The notes under the pieces were generated by a model. That model saw only the letters and a list, made by a program, of their open reading frames with translations. It ran no database searches and had not been told where the DNA came from. A stretch of 64,000 nucleotides of DNA from Bacillus pseudomycoides (GTDB lineage Bacteria; Bacillota; Bacilli; Bacillales; Bacillaceae_G): NCBI RefSeq assembly GCF_022811845.1, contig NZ_CP064267.1, positions 1 to 64,000 of the forward strand, given 5' to 3'. A program made the translations under genes and the position numbers. Positions 7,808 to 17,042 of this stretch are shown here, one piece after another. Every line of letters starts with the position of its first letter. Position 1 is the first letter of the stretch.

Positions 7808-8749
7808 ATGAAACGTATGAAAAAAATAATCCCAGCAGCATTTGTGTTAAGTTCAGCTTTATTTGTAGCACCAGGATTTTCTTCTGCAGATACAAATACT
7901 ACGAATGTAGGAAATCTACCGATTGTAGTGGATTCACAAGGACCAAAAGTACCTATGACAGCAGAGCAAGTTGCAGCAAACGGCACACAGCTTCCTTATA
8001 TTCCTACAGGTCCTTATGAAGAATTCCCTAATGAGTGGCATGTATCTACAGAAGATGGTGCTTTAATTGATTACGTTTATGTAGATGTAGTGGCTAATGA
8101 TAATGGAGTAAGTCTTAGCGGTTTAAAAAATATATATAGAGATTACAAAATTTTAAAAGCTGATGGTACTTGGCTTCAAGATGGAGAATCATATAGTAAA
8201 ACAGGAAATAAAGGGGATGTATTGTACTCAATTGCAATTCCTAAAACTAATCCAGCTTTAGCTGATACTAAATTAAAGAAAAAAATGAGCTGGAAATTAA
8301 TTGATTCAAATGTAATAGATAAAAATTTAGGTTATCATTGGAGTAAATCCGTTACAAGCGGAATGTCTCATAATGTAACTGTGGGATTATCTTATACAAT
8401 TGGGATGGAAGTAGGTCTTGAAGGTATTGCAAAAGTAAATCAATCATTAACTGCAAGTTTCGGTTATGGTATTACATTAAATTCAGAAGAGACAGTTACG
8501 AAAACATTTGATTTTAATCCAAAACCTGATTATGCATATGATCAATATAGAACTGCATTATATCAACAAGTAGCTAACTATTCAGTTGCTCCAGGTGCAG
8601 GATTACAAAATTGGATATCTAATTGGGAAAATAGTGATCCTACAGTTCAAGTACTTAAATTGCTTGGTAAACCAGCTCCATATAAATTAAAAGTAAAAGA
8701 AGCAGTTAATTATCCAGTAGATGTTTTAGTTGCTCTTACTTCGAAATAA
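7808..8749 (+). CDS. Secreted aerolysin/ETX-MTX2-like pore-forming protein
   Basis: A 313-residue protein with a signal peptide (MKRMKKIIPAAFVLSSALF, cleavage near SSADT). Residues ~180-235 are rich in alternating Ser/Thr and hydrophobics (SKSVTSGMSHNVTVGLSYTI ... TASFGYGITLNSEETVTKTF), the insertion-hairpin pattern of aerolysin-type beta-pore-forming toxins. AGAGGGG precedes the ATG and a terminator follows directly, so it is a single-gene unit. Receptor-binding parts are not recognised. It may be an insecticidal or cytolytic toxin; a non-toxic beta-sheet secreted protein is the alternative. Confidence 0.6.
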   Translation: MKRMKKIIPAAFVLSSALFVAPGFSSADTNTTNVGNLPIVVDSQGPKVPMTAEQVAANGTQLPYIPTGPYEEFPNEWHVSTEDGALIDYVYVDVVANDNGVSLSGLKNIYRDYKILKADGTWLQDGESYSKTGNKGDVLYSIAIPKTNPALADTKLKKKMSWKLIDSNVIDKNLGYHWSKSVTSGMSHNVTVGLSYTIGMEVGLEGIAKVNQSLTASFGYGITLNSEETVTKTFDFNPKPDYAYDQYRTALYQQVANYSVAPGAGLQNWISNWENSDPTVQVLKLLGKPAPYKLKVKEAVNYPVDVLVALTSK

Positions 8750-8783
8750 TAAAAAAGCTAGCATTTTGCTAGCTTTTTTTATT
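8750..8783 (+). terminator. Terminator of the toxin gene
   Basis: AAAAAAGCTAGCA / TGCTAGCTTTTTTT immediately follows the stop codon. Confidence 0.85.
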
Positions 8784-8904
8784 ATTTCACCTATATATCA
8801 ATTACAAATGTAATTTGAGAGTATGAAAAAGAGATTTTCTTGAAGTTAAGAAATTAGTGATTTCTCTTAATATATAAAATCATTTCTCTTAAATAACTGT
8901 AAAA

Positions 8905-9110
8905 AGATAAAACTTTCGTTTTGGGGTATTTGCTTTTCTTAGCTTGATGGGCATGTGGTGCTACCCCATGTCTATCAAGCTAAGGTTTTAATATATCCCC
9001 TAAATGAACATTTTCTTTTTCTACAGGTAGTTACTTTGAGAAGTCAGCTTATTTTTTCGTATTGAGGGCGTTTATTTTTATTAGGCTGATGGATATGGAG
9101 TACACCCCTA
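8905..9110. repeat. Dispersed palindromic elements, two in tandem
   Basis: TTCGTTTTGGGG, CTTAGCTTGATGGGCATG and its mirror CCCCATGTCTATCAAGCTAAG meet head to head at about 8960-8985. A third arm (GGCTGATGGATATGGAG) follows near 9085. These are the same motifs as the element at 2484. Confidence 0.55.
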
Positions 9111-9734
9111 GGTTAAAATAAATTTCCACTTAGAAACAAGTGATTTTAACAACGTTAGGAGTGTTTCATGCAGCACAATGTCATTTATGTTGTATCGCCA
9201 GAAGAAAAATTACATTAGAAAAGAGCCGGAATTCCCCCTGTTAAGAGTAAACCAAATCTTTAATATTTAAAGAACGAAAAAAAGAAACATAGAAGTGAAA
9301 AACTTCTGTGTTTCTTTTTGATTCATATATTTATTGGAAAATACTTTGAACTTTCAGGCACAGTTGCTCTTTCTCCCCTATTATAGAAGCTATTTTGAAC
9401 GTAAGGAATAGGTAAGTAAAAAGAGATTTTCATTGTGTATGATCAAAATATAAAGAAGCATGAAAGGCGGAACAGATATGACTTATATATGAAAAACAAA
9501 CCAGTAACAAGAGTGTTTCAAGGAAAAGAAGTAATTTCTGGGGTTAACATACATGTGGAAAAAGAAGGATTTACCGTTTGTTAGGACAGAATGGCGTTTG
9601 TAAAAATAATAATTATGAAGATGATTACGAATTCAATGTTGACCTTTTGTCATTGGTGGAGATGATAGCTGTGTGGTTAGTATGAAACAGCAAGCAACCA
9701 TCTATACAATATGAATAGAGGAGAGGAATGCCTT
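9111..9734. other. Spacer with coding-like debris
   Basis: No complete gene. A hairpin with a T run (AAACATAGAAGTGAAAAACTTCTGTGTTTC) sits at ~9285-9322. An ATG frame at 9489-9584 encodes 31 residues beginning MKNKPVTRVFQGKEVISGV but has no good ribosome site and looks like the remnant of a gene whose following bases are in other frames. Confidence 0.4.
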
Positions 9735-10802
9735 ATGAAAACACGTAGTCAAATTACATTTGCAAGTCTGGCCCTTTTAATAGCTGGAAGTTCTCTGTTA
9801 TACACAACACCAATCTCAATTGTAAAAGCAGAGCCCACTCAAAATGTATCTAGTTCGTCACACACAAGCACTCAACGAGATCGTAATTCCGTCAAGCAAG
9901 CAATGCGGGATACATTGCAACTTGGATACCCGGGGATACTTGCTAAAACTTCTGAGGGTGGAAAAACGTGGAGTTATGCCGCTGGGATAGCGGATCTGAG
10001 AACCAAGAAACCAATGGAAACAGATTTTCGCTTTCGCATTGGCAGCGTGACGAAGACGTTCATTGCAACAGTTCTACTTCAATTAGCTGGAGAGAACCGC
10101 TTGAATCTAGACGACTCTATCGAAAAATGGTTGCCTGGTGTCATTCGAGGAAACGGATATGATGGTAACCAGATTACTATCCGGCAGATATTGAATCATA
10201 CAAGTGGTATCGCTGACTACATAAAGTCAAAAGACTTTGATATTATGGATAAAAACAAATCGTATACAGCTGAAGAATTCGTAAAGATGGGGATTTCTCT
10301 TCCCCCAGACTTTGCCCCAGGAAAGGGCTGGTCTTATTCAAACACAGGATATGTATTACTGGGTATCCTTATTGAAAAAGTAACCGGAAACAGCTATGCG
10401 GAAGAGATTGAAAATCGGATTATTGAACCGCTTGAATTGTCGAATACATTCCTACCTGGCAATTCAACCGTTATTCCAGGCACCAACCATGCCCGTGGAT
10501 ATGTCCAACCAGACGGAGCAAGTGAGCTAAAAAACGTTACTTATTCTAACCCAGGTAGCTCGGATGGAGATATGATTTCTACTGCTGACGACTTAAACAA
10601 ATTCTTCTCTTACTTACTCAGTGGCAAATTACTGAAGGAACAGCAACTAAAACAAATGCTTACTACAGTTCCTACAGGAAGAGAAGGAATCAATGGATAT
10701 GGTCTTGGAGTCTATGAAATTAAGCTCCCAAACGGTGTCTCGATATGGGGACACACAGGTGGCGTTTACAATTGTACCCTGCCTAATAATCAAGCCGCTT
10801 AA
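9735..10802 (+). CDS. Serine hydrolase of beta-lactamase/DD-peptidase fold, 3'-truncated
   Basis: 355 residues from the ATG at 9735, chosen because GAGGAGAGG precedes it; the ATG at 9711 lacks such a site. A signal peptide (residues 1-32) is followed by a class C/DD-carboxypeptidase-type domain: SVTK with nucleophile Ser104, YSN at 201-203 and HTGG near 341. Relatives continue after HTGG with ~25-40 residues of final strand and helix; here the frame changes character after GGVYN and stops at LPNNQAA. The gene is thus probably truncated by rearrangement and may be inactive, although all three catalytic motifs remain. Family members act on D-Ala peptides or other esters outside the membrane. 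Confidence 0.75.
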   Translation: MKTRSQITFASLALLIAGSSLLYTTPISIVKAEPTQNVSSSSHTSTQRDRNSVKQAMRDTLQLGYPGILAKTSEGGKTWSYAAGIADLRTKKPMETDFRFRIGSVTKTFIATVLLQLAGENRLNLDDSIEKWLPGVIRGNGYDGNQITIRQILNHTSGIADYIKSKDFDIMDKNKSYTAEEFVKMGISLPPDFAPGKGWSYSNTGYVLLGILIEKVTGNSYAEEIENRIIEPLELSNTFLPGNSTVIPGTNHARGYVQPDGASELKNVTYSNPGSSDGDMISTADDLNKFFSYLLSGKLLKEQQLKQMLTTVPTGREGINGYGLGVYEIKLPNGVSIWGHTGGVYNCTLPNNQAA

Positions 10803-11080
10803 TTCAAAAATGTGAAACCCGTTAGGGTTTATTTCGTATGCAAATTTTAAAATTACCTACACTTGTCCTTTAGAAAAAAAAAACAATCTCGCCTAAAATT
10901 GACTTTGCATAAACTTAGCTTGATAGCGATGGGTTTGTACCAGAAGAAATAGAAGAAATGATAGATTGGTTATATGTTTTGCTAGAGGACCACAAAAATT
11001 TTAAAACTTTATAACCTGCATGGTACAAGCCTAATAATTGATAAGCTCACAAGGGCTTTAGTTGAAAAAGAATAAATAAC
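10803..11080. other. Spacer with repeat arm and gene fragment
   Basis: It contains a small hairpin (AACCCGTTAGGGTTT), one arm of the dispersed palindrome (CTTAGCTTGATAGCGATGGG at 10914) and an open frame to a stop at ~11014 reading PEEIEEMIDWLYVLLEDHK. This looks like a gene tail joined to the repeat arm. No start codon is visible. Confidence 0.4.
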
Positions 11081-11084
11081 TTTA

Positions 11085-11118
11085 AAAGCCTTCTGTCATG
11101 CAGATAGACAGAAGGCTA
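11085..11118 (-). terminator. Terminator of the beta-lactamase gene
   Basis: On the minus strand AGCCTTCTGTC-tatctgcat-GACAGAAGGCT is followed by TTTT, 38 bp after the bla stop codon. Confidence 0.75.
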
Positions 11119-11155
11119 CTGTATTATTTGAGATAAAAAAGAAACTGGGATATTA

Positions 11156-12094
11156 TCACTTGAGAGTATTGATTGTGACTTTCGCAGCTTGAGCGATAAG
11201 TTCGTTATTATAGGTAGCATTTTTTGTATCGCGACTGGATAGAATTGCAATGATGATTGGCTCTCTATTTGGTGGCCAAACGATGGCAATGTCGTTTCGC
11301 GTTCCATAGCTTCCAGCTCCAGTCTTATCACCCACCTCCCAGTCTTTTGGTACGCCAGCACGGATTAGTTGGTCTCCAGTAGTGTTTCTACGCATCCAAT
11401 CTGTGAGGATTTTACGCTTATCAGTTGGAAGTACATTGTCAACTGTGAAAGCCTTAAGATTAGTAGCAAGTGCTTTTGCTGTACTTGTATCACGGATGTC
11501 TCCTGGAGTAGCTTCGTTCAAATCTGGTTCAAAGCGATTAACCTTGGTAACCCTATCACCAATCTGTCTCAGCTTTTTTTCAAATCCTTTTGGACCGTCT
11601 AATTCTTTAAATAATAGGTTCCCTGCTGTATTATCGCTGTAGCGAATCGCAGCATCTGCAATCTCCCAAAGAGTCATACCGGTATCCAGGTGTTTCTCCG
11701 TAATTGGTGAATACGTAACTAAATCATCTTTTGTATAGGTGATTACCTTATTAAGTTGGTCGATTGAGTTTTGCTGGAGCACGGCTCCTGCAGCCAGAGC
11801 CTTGAAGGTTGATGTGTAGGCAAACCGTTCATCAGGTCGATAAGCGACTGTTCGATTTGTACCGGTATCAATAGCATAGACACCAATCCGAGCATCAAAC
11901 TTTTTTTCAAGTTGAACGAACTCTCGATGAGTCGTATAATTTGTATGTTTTGTTTGCTCTATTTTTTCTTTTGCTTGCACCTTCAAAGGTTCACTTGTAA
12001 ATTGTTTTACACTTGCAAGACTTAAACCTAGTATTCCAACACACATTCCTATTTTTATCATCCTCGTACTTTTCAAAATAATCAATCCTTTCAT
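11156..12094 (-). CDS. bla1: Class A beta-lactamase, Bla1-like
   Basis: Up to 312 residues with the whole class A motif set: STFK (Ser95 nucleophile), SDN at 153-155, EPDLN at 189-193 (general base Glu) and KTG at 257-259. It hydrolyses penicillin-type beta-lactams outside the cell. The signal region MIKIGMCVGILGLSLAS and the body strongly resemble B. cereus/B. anthracis Bla1 as I recall it. AAAGGA lies inside the first codons, so translation may really start at the TTG at residue 7, as in Bla1. It is monocistronic with its own terminator. No BlaI/BlaR-type regulator is adjacent. Confidence 0.93.
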   Translation of the reverse strand: MKGLIILKSTRMIKIGMCVGILGLSLASVKQFTSEPLKVQAKEKIEQTKHTNYTTHREFVQLEKKFDARIGVYAIDTGTNRTVAYRPDERFAYTSTFKALAAGAVLQQNSIDQLNKVITYTKDDLVTYSPITEKHLDTGMTLWEIADAAIRYSDNTAGNLLFKELDGPKGFEKKLRQIGDRVTKVNRFEPDLNEATPGDIRDTSTAKALATNLKAFTVDNVLPTDKRKILTDWMRRNTTGDQLIRAGVPKDWEVGDKTGAGSYGTRNDIAIVWPPNREPIIIAILSSRDTKNATYNNELIAQAAKVTINTLK

Positions 12095-12237
12095 CTTTTG
12101 TAATACAGAAAATAGATGTCAAATTGGATACAATGTATCTAATTTAAGTACCAGTTTTTAAAAGTACACTTAATAGACAATTCGAGTAATGATTTTGTTC
12201 CATAATTTATAAAAAATAATTAACTTTAAGATAAAAC

Positions 12238-12270
12238 AGAGCATGCCGCTCTACTGAGGTGGCATGCTCT
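12238..12270. terminator. Hairpin upstream of bla
   Basis: AGAGCATGCC and GGCATGCTCT form a GC-rich stem. It lies 143 bp upstream of the bla start, with only a weak T stretch after it. It may end a plus-strand transcript or insulate the bla promoter. Confidence 0.4.
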
Positions 12271-12469
12271 ATTACTTATTTCATTTGTGATGGTGTAATA
12301 CGGCCTAGCCATAGAATGCTATCATTAGGAAAAAATGACAATTATATCTATGATTTTGTATATGATTATTAACTGATTTACAAAAAATATATTATTCCAT
12401 TATTGAAAAGGAACGTCGTATATAAACCATGTTCCATTTTTTTATACATATGGAATTGAATATCTTTAC

Positions 12470-12830
12470 CTATCCACGGGGCATATTAATAATTGCGGAA
12501 TCCTTGTATTCTTCATTTATTACTATAGATGATCTTACAAATTTAAAAGATGATAGGATTGTTTCATGAAATTCAGGTGCCTCTTTTAAAATTGCTTCTT
12601 TTCCTCGATCATTTTTTCATCATTTTTATAGAAAAGATAAGTTGTTTCATAATTTTTTCTTGTATTGAATGTAAATATAATCTTACTACTGTTTTAGGTT
12701 TTGCTCTTTTAGTGTATAAATATCTTGGGATTTTTGTAATTTGTCATATAACTTTTGTTCTGCATGATTTAAATCTGTTAAATATGGTGAAAGGGAAATA
12801 AAATCCAAAGAATAATAATTACTGAAATAA
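12470..12830 (-). pseudogene. Decayed lipoprotein-like gene
   Basis: Read on the minus strand in shifting frames, this stretch gives continuous protein-like segments: SPYLTDLNHAEQKLYDKLQ, then YKNDEKMIEE, then KEAPEFHETILSSFK and EEYKDSAIINMPRG before a stop. At least two frameshifts separate them and no start remains. It looks like the C-terminal two thirds of a secreted PsbP-like or lipoprotein-type Bacillus protein; the family call is weak. Confidence 0.4.
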
Positions 12831-13407
12831 ATAAACCTATTTTTTCTTATTCATTATATAGAAGCCTCTCATAATTTCATTAATTATATATAAATATAAT
12901 AATATATATAATTGAGCTTTTCTAGGTTTTTTATTACCAATAAATTCTCTTTGTGTATCCCTTTTTGTTTACAGTTTTGAATGAAATTAATTATTTTTGT
13001 GAAAGTAAATTTATATATAAAAATCTACTTTCTTTTACGGCATTAAAAAGATCCTAATTAAGGATCCTTTTTATCTATTATTAATTATTTAATTATAAAG
13101 TTTAAAATCCCAATAATTATACATGCAATTCCGGCTAAAAATTGTCCTATTCAGTGATTTTTCTAAAAATGTTTCATATTTTTAGTACTATGTATACCCC
13201 ATATTACTAAGAGTACTCCAAAAGTATAAATGAAAGTTTTAAAATCATCTTATAGTTACCTCTGTCTATTATATTTTTCTATGTATGCATTTCTTATACT
13301 TTTATTATTACATTGAAATAATAGTTGAACTATCTAATAACCTTACATAAAGATGACAGTTTTGTAAGATTTCTTTCATAGGTAAAAAATAGATGGAACC
13401 ATTTTAT
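12831..13407. other. AT-rich spacer with terminator and membrane-gene remnant
   Basis: A hairpin AAAAAGATCCTAATTAAGGATCCTTTTT lies at 13045-13073. From 13250 to 13087 on the minus strand, interrupted frames encode FGVLLVIWGIHSTKNMKHF and then GQFLAGIACIIIGILNFIIK, ending in TAA. This is the relic of a small two-helix membrane protein broken by a frameshift and a stop. Nothing else is supportable. Confidence 0.45.
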
Positions 13408-13560
13408 ATATAGGGGTATCGCTACATGCCTATCAACCTAAGAAAAGCTAATACTCCAAAACAAAAAAATGAATTAAATTCTCATAAATAACATTAAAAT
13501 AATGAAACTTTCGTTGTGAAGTCACTTCAAAATTCATTAGAATTTAAGTGACGGGTAGTT
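13408..13560. repeat. Full-length dispersed palindromic element
   Basis: The left arm ACATGCCTATCAACCTAAG and CTCCAAAACAAAAAAATGAA face AATGAAACTTTCGTTGTG and a degenerate right arm. The arrangement is the same as at 2484-2636. Confidence 0.5.
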
Positions 13561-13651
13561 CACAATGCTTCTTCAATTCCCAATCCTTGAACTCTGCTTA
13601 TCATCTTGCTTCCATGGAATTAATATAGAAATCTCCCTTCCATATTCAATG

Positions 13652-13903
13652 TTAATAATTAAATTTCTGAATTCCATGAGGAAAAGTGCTATTAATTATA
13701 TCTGCTACTCTATAATTCTTCGGTACTCCATTCTTGTATAATTTAATGCTTGTAAAGCCATAGGGGTCTCCATTTCTCACTTTTATTTTCCCTTTAAATA
13801 TTCTTCCATCTTGCCCTATTCTATCTAAACTTCTGAATCTGCCAGCACTAGAAACTTGATAAATACCTTCATATCCTTTAATGTCAACCCATCTTTCTTC
13901 CAC
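13652..13903 (-). CDS. NUMOD4 domain fragment of a homing-type endonuclease
   Basis: 83 residues starting EERWVDIKGYEGIYQVSSAG, the NUMOD4 signature, followed by a partial second motif (YGFTSIKLYKNGVPKNYRVA). NUMOD4 is normally the N-terminal DNA-binding part of HNH endonucleases encoded by phages and mobile elements. The HNH catalytic domain is missing and the frame ends with an unrelated GIQKFNY tail. A truncated, probably inactive remnant. Confidence 0.7.
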   Translation of the reverse strand: MEERWVDIKGYEGIYQVSSAGRFRSLDRIGQDGRIFKGKIKVRNGDPYGFTSIKLYKNGVPKNYRVADIINSTFPHGIQKFNY

Positions 13904-13966
13904 TAGTACTCCCCCTACACATAATCTTAGATGTTGAAAATAACAAATTTTTTTAATTTCAATAAC

Positions 13967-14950
13967 TTAATTTCTTGTATTTTGGTATTGATTGATTTTT
14001 TCACGAATAGCTATAGCAATAAATTCTTCAATCGTACTGTTTGTTTCCTCAACTATTTTATTAATAGCTTGATATTCTTTACTGGACATCGTAACTGGTT
14101 TTGTCACGCTGCTGCTATCTATGTACACACTATTGTTAACACGTTTTACTAATTTTCCTTCTATTAAATATGGTGTAAGGCTATCAATCCATTCCAATTG
14201 CATACCCATAGGTAATTCAATAAGAGATTGACGGACATCAAAATACCAAAAGCCTTCTTCTTCTGAAACCTTTAAATTCCTTGGTGAGACATACTGTAGT
14301 ATTAAGTCAATTAGTTGAAACGAACTATTACGCAATTGATCAGACTTAGGTAAGCGAAACTTAACAAATCTCTGATGATGGCTACGTGGTTTATCAGATA
14401 ATTCGTATGCTGGTACGAACCCTAATTTTTTGGCTTCTTTTAAGGTGAATTCACTTCCGAATTCATCGATTAGCATAATATCTCCACGCTTTGGAATTGA
14501 AATGACTCTTGCTATTGTATTTCCCTGGATGTACCTCTGGAAAAGGACTGTATTATACTTTTTAGAGTATGTATACAGTGCATTCGTTTGATCAAATCGA
14601 TGTACAAGTTGACATAACTCTTCTTCTTTAATGAATTTAGTCTCACGGTTACGATGCTCCTGTATAGTAGCAGTTAATTGCCCTTCTTCTAACCATTTTT
14701 CTAATTGATATGTACTTACATCATATTTTTTACTAGCCTGGTATAGAGTAAGGCCTTCAATTTCTCTTTCCTTTTTAATTGCTTCCACATCTTCTCTTTT
14801 GAAAAGGAAACTTCCATCTAAACGCCATGTATCCTTATTAATTGGAACTAATAGTCCCTGCTTCATAAGGTTGTTGACAACGAAATTACTAACCCCTAAA
14901 TACTCCTTCACTTCTGTTGTATTTATATTGATTTGTTGATTCTCATTCAT
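13967..14950 (-). CDS. Multi-HTH DNA-binding protein divergent from tyrosine recombinase
   Basis: 327 residues. Three helix-turn-helix-like segments are visible: TTEVKEYLGVSNFVVNNLMK (~11-30), LTLYQASKKYDVSTYQLEKWL (~67-87) and a C-terminal arrangement ending in IEEFIAIAIREKI. The middle (~150-250) has no recognised domain. Divergent pairing with the tyrosine recombinase at 15307 suggests a recombination-directing or plasmid-maintenance factor, as in Gram-positive mobile elements. The ATG follows GAGGAGAAGTAAC. The function is inference from the HTH motifs and neighbour. Confidence 0.6.
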   Translation of the reverse strand: MNENQQININTTEVKEYLGVSNFVVNNLMKQGLLVPINKDTWRLDGSFLFKREDVEAIKKEREIEGLTLYQASKKYDVSTYQLEKWLEEGQLTATIQEHRNRETKFIKEEELCQLVHRFDQTNALYTYSKKYNTVLFQRYIQGNTIARVISIPKRGDIMLIDEFGSEFTLKEAKKLGFVPAYELSDKPRSHHQRFVKFRLPKSDQLRNSSFQLIDLILQYVSPRNLKVSEEEGFWYFDVRQSLIELPMGMQLEWIDSLTPYLIEGKLVKRVNNSVYIDSSSVTKPVTMSSKEYQAINKIVEETNSTIEEFIAIAIREKINQYQNTRN

Positions 14951-15306
14951 GTTACTTCTCCTCTGTTGATTAATTTATATTTGATTAATGAATTATTTAA
15001 GTCTAATTTCAATTTCAATAAATATATAACTGTAATTTATTATATCATAGATGATGTTCAATATTTTTGCATAGATAAATAAAATTTAATTATAATTACT
15101 TATTAAATTATTATTTATGTTTAATGAAATATAATCGTGAGTAATTCATAAAAGAAAACGAATAGCAACCATAGAAAATAGAACATTTTCTATAGTTGCA
15201 TCACAGTTTCATTTTTATAAAATTTAATCTTACTATGTAAATAATTTTGAATGTAATTCAGTTATAATAATAGATATAAAAGGAATTTATAAGGAGTTGA
15301 AGAGCA
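14951..15306. other. Divergent promoter region
   Basis: This 356-bp AT-rich spacer separates the divergent DNA-binding protein and recombinase genes. It includes ATTTTCTATGG...CCATAGAAAAT-type dyads around 15165-15200, candidate binding sites for either protein. Confidence 0.4.
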
Positions 15307-16467
15307 ATGAAATTTGAAATGAATACAGTTCATAGTGAAACTTCTTTAGAAAATATAGAGAAACAAAAACAAAATTTCATAAACATAATTGCAGTATGGA
15401 ATCGTGATTATATAGATGAAGCTGAATTTAAAAAGGAACATAACGAAAGAGAAGATACTTATACATACGAGGGATTTTCAGACGAAGAGATACTGTACTA
15501 TTACTTGAACCGGCAAACACATTTTGACCAGGAGAAGCGTATAAAAGATGAATCAAGAACTCTATATGCCCGTGATCTGAGTCAGTTCTATTTTTTTATC
15601 AAACAAAGTACAGAATTTCTGCAGCAAGATGTTAAAGATTATGTAGTCGGCCAAGTTTGGAGGAACTTAAGAAAGCGACATATCCGAAACTATCAAAAGT
15701 GGTTATCCCAGGAGGCAATCTCCTATCAATCAAAAGAAAAATACAAAGCATCTACGATTAGTCGGAAACTTGGTGTGATCCGTTCGTATTTGAAATGGCT
15801 ATATGAAATTCAATATATCCAGGAACCTCTTCATGTGGAAATTCTAAGTACGACCGTTAATAAACACCATAAACCAAAACGCGAGTTATCATATGAGGAA
15901 GTGAAGCAGTTGCTTCATTACTATAAGGATAATGAAATCAATTATGCTTTATTATCGGTCCTAGCTACTACGGGGTTACGTGTTGCAGAAGTTGCGCATG
16001 CAAAGTGGGAAGATCTTGAGTATGATGCTATACGTGAACGCTACTATTTAACAGTGGATACAAAGGGAGATAATGAACGGATTGTTTCTATTAATAAGGA
16101 GATTTTTAATCGTATTGTTGCGTTTCGAATCCGGAGAAGGTTACCTGTAGACATTGGGAATAAAAATGGTGGGAGTATATTTCAAACAAAGAACCATACT
16201 GCTTATAGGGAGAATTACTTGTCACAATATATTTCTAAAATCATTAAGGATACCAAGTTACCCTTTACAGAGAATATACGAATTACCCCTCACTTCTTTA
16301 GACATTTTTATGTACAGTACTTATATGATTACAAGGGGCTAGCACCTCATGTCATAGCAGCTGCAGTAGGTCATAAAAATGATCGAACGACGAAAGAGAA
16401 TTATTTGAAACAGCGGTTAACAAAAGATAATGATGCGGGGAATTTGATAACGGAGGATGAATTTTAA
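15307..16467 (+). CDS. Tyrosine recombinase/integrase
   Basis: 386 residues. The long N-terminal region (~1-190) contains the SAM-like core-binding domain; the catalytic domain has all expected residues: Arg225 (TTGLRVAEV), Lys253 (DTKGDNE), His329 and Arg332 (HFFRHF), His356 (GHKN) and Tyr366 (ENYLKQ). It cuts and rejoins DNA at specific sites as a tetramer. The extended N-terminus is unlike XerC/D and fits integrases of Bacillus plasmids or integrative elements. TAAGGAGTTGAAGAGCA precedes the ATG. The divergent HTH protein is its likely partner. It seems intact, unlike the recombinase at 34705. Confidence 0.88.
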   Translation: MKFEMNTVHSETSLENIEKQKQNFINIIAVWNRDYIDEAEFKKEHNEREDTYTYEGFSDEEILYYYLNRQTHFDQEKRIKDESRTLYARDLSQFYFFIKQSTEFLQQDVKDYVVGQVWRNLRKRHIRNYQKWLSQEAISYQSKEKYKASTISRKLGVIRSYLKWLYEIQYIQEPLHVEILSTTVNKHHKPKRELSYEEVKQLLHYYKDNEINYALLSVLATTGLRVAEVAHAKWEDLEYDAIRERYYLTVDTKGDNERIVSINKEIFNRIVAFRIRRRLPVDIGNKNGGSIFQTKNHTAYRENYLSQYISKIIKDTKLPFTENIRITPHFFRHFYVQYLYDYKGLAPHVIAAAVGHKNDRTTKENYLKQRLTKDNDAGNLITEDEF

Positions 16468-16581
16468 TTTTACTGCCACATGCCACGTTCGTTTTCGTCT
16501 TACATTACTTCAGTACCGTCATTTGTAGTTATGTACTTTTTATATAATAAAAATAGTCTTATCGCTTATTTTTCGGTGTCG

Positions 16582-16647
16582 GGTTCTATAGTTCTTCGCC
16601 AAGATTCCCTAAATATCAAACATATTCATAGGGAATCTTGTAGAACC
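16582..16647 (+). terminator. Two-tier hairpin after the recombinase
   Basis: The inner stem AAGATTCCCT / AGGGAATCTT sits inside the outer stem GGTTCTA / TAGAACC, about 115 bp after the recombinase stop. There is no strong T run, so it could also be a recombination or structural element. Confidence 0.5.
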
Positions 16648-16740
16648 TTGCTATAAGGGGCACCATATCATTCCGAGAAATGAAAACAGCATATTAGAGT
16701 AGAAAATAACATCTTCAGTATGAAAGATGTTATTAAGATC

Positions 16741-16862
16741 CTAGTTGCATAAATTTTTCTTTTTACTTGTTTTGGGTAAATACACTAATCTTAAGTTGAT
16801 GGGCATGGGGCCAAGCTGAAAAAATCCAGAAAACCGTATAAAATTCGGAATTTTATACGGTT
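16741..16862. repeat. Half palindromic element plus perfect inverted repeat
   Basis: CTTAAGTTGATGGGCATGGGGCC (16790-16812) is one arm of the dispersed family. It is followed by AAACCGTATAAAATTC-GG-AATTTTATACGGTTT, a near-perfect 16-bp inverted repeat that could end transcription in either direction. Confidence 0.55.
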
Positions 16863-17042
16863 TTAATGAAAGAGTTTTGTAACATTTTCGCAAGAAAAAT
16901 GAAAGGTATTTAAACTAAGATGAACCTACAGATATTGATTTTATATTCTAAAATCAATATACAACAGTGTTTATATGTTTATTTTTTACAGTGTTACATG
17001 TAAGCAATTTAGGCTAATTCTTACTAAGAGAGGACAACAAAA

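Noticed and set aside
12550..12801. An 83-codon hydrophobic plus-strand frame
   Set aside because: The minus strand reads as a recognisable decayed protein in shifting frames; the plus frame has no ribosome site.
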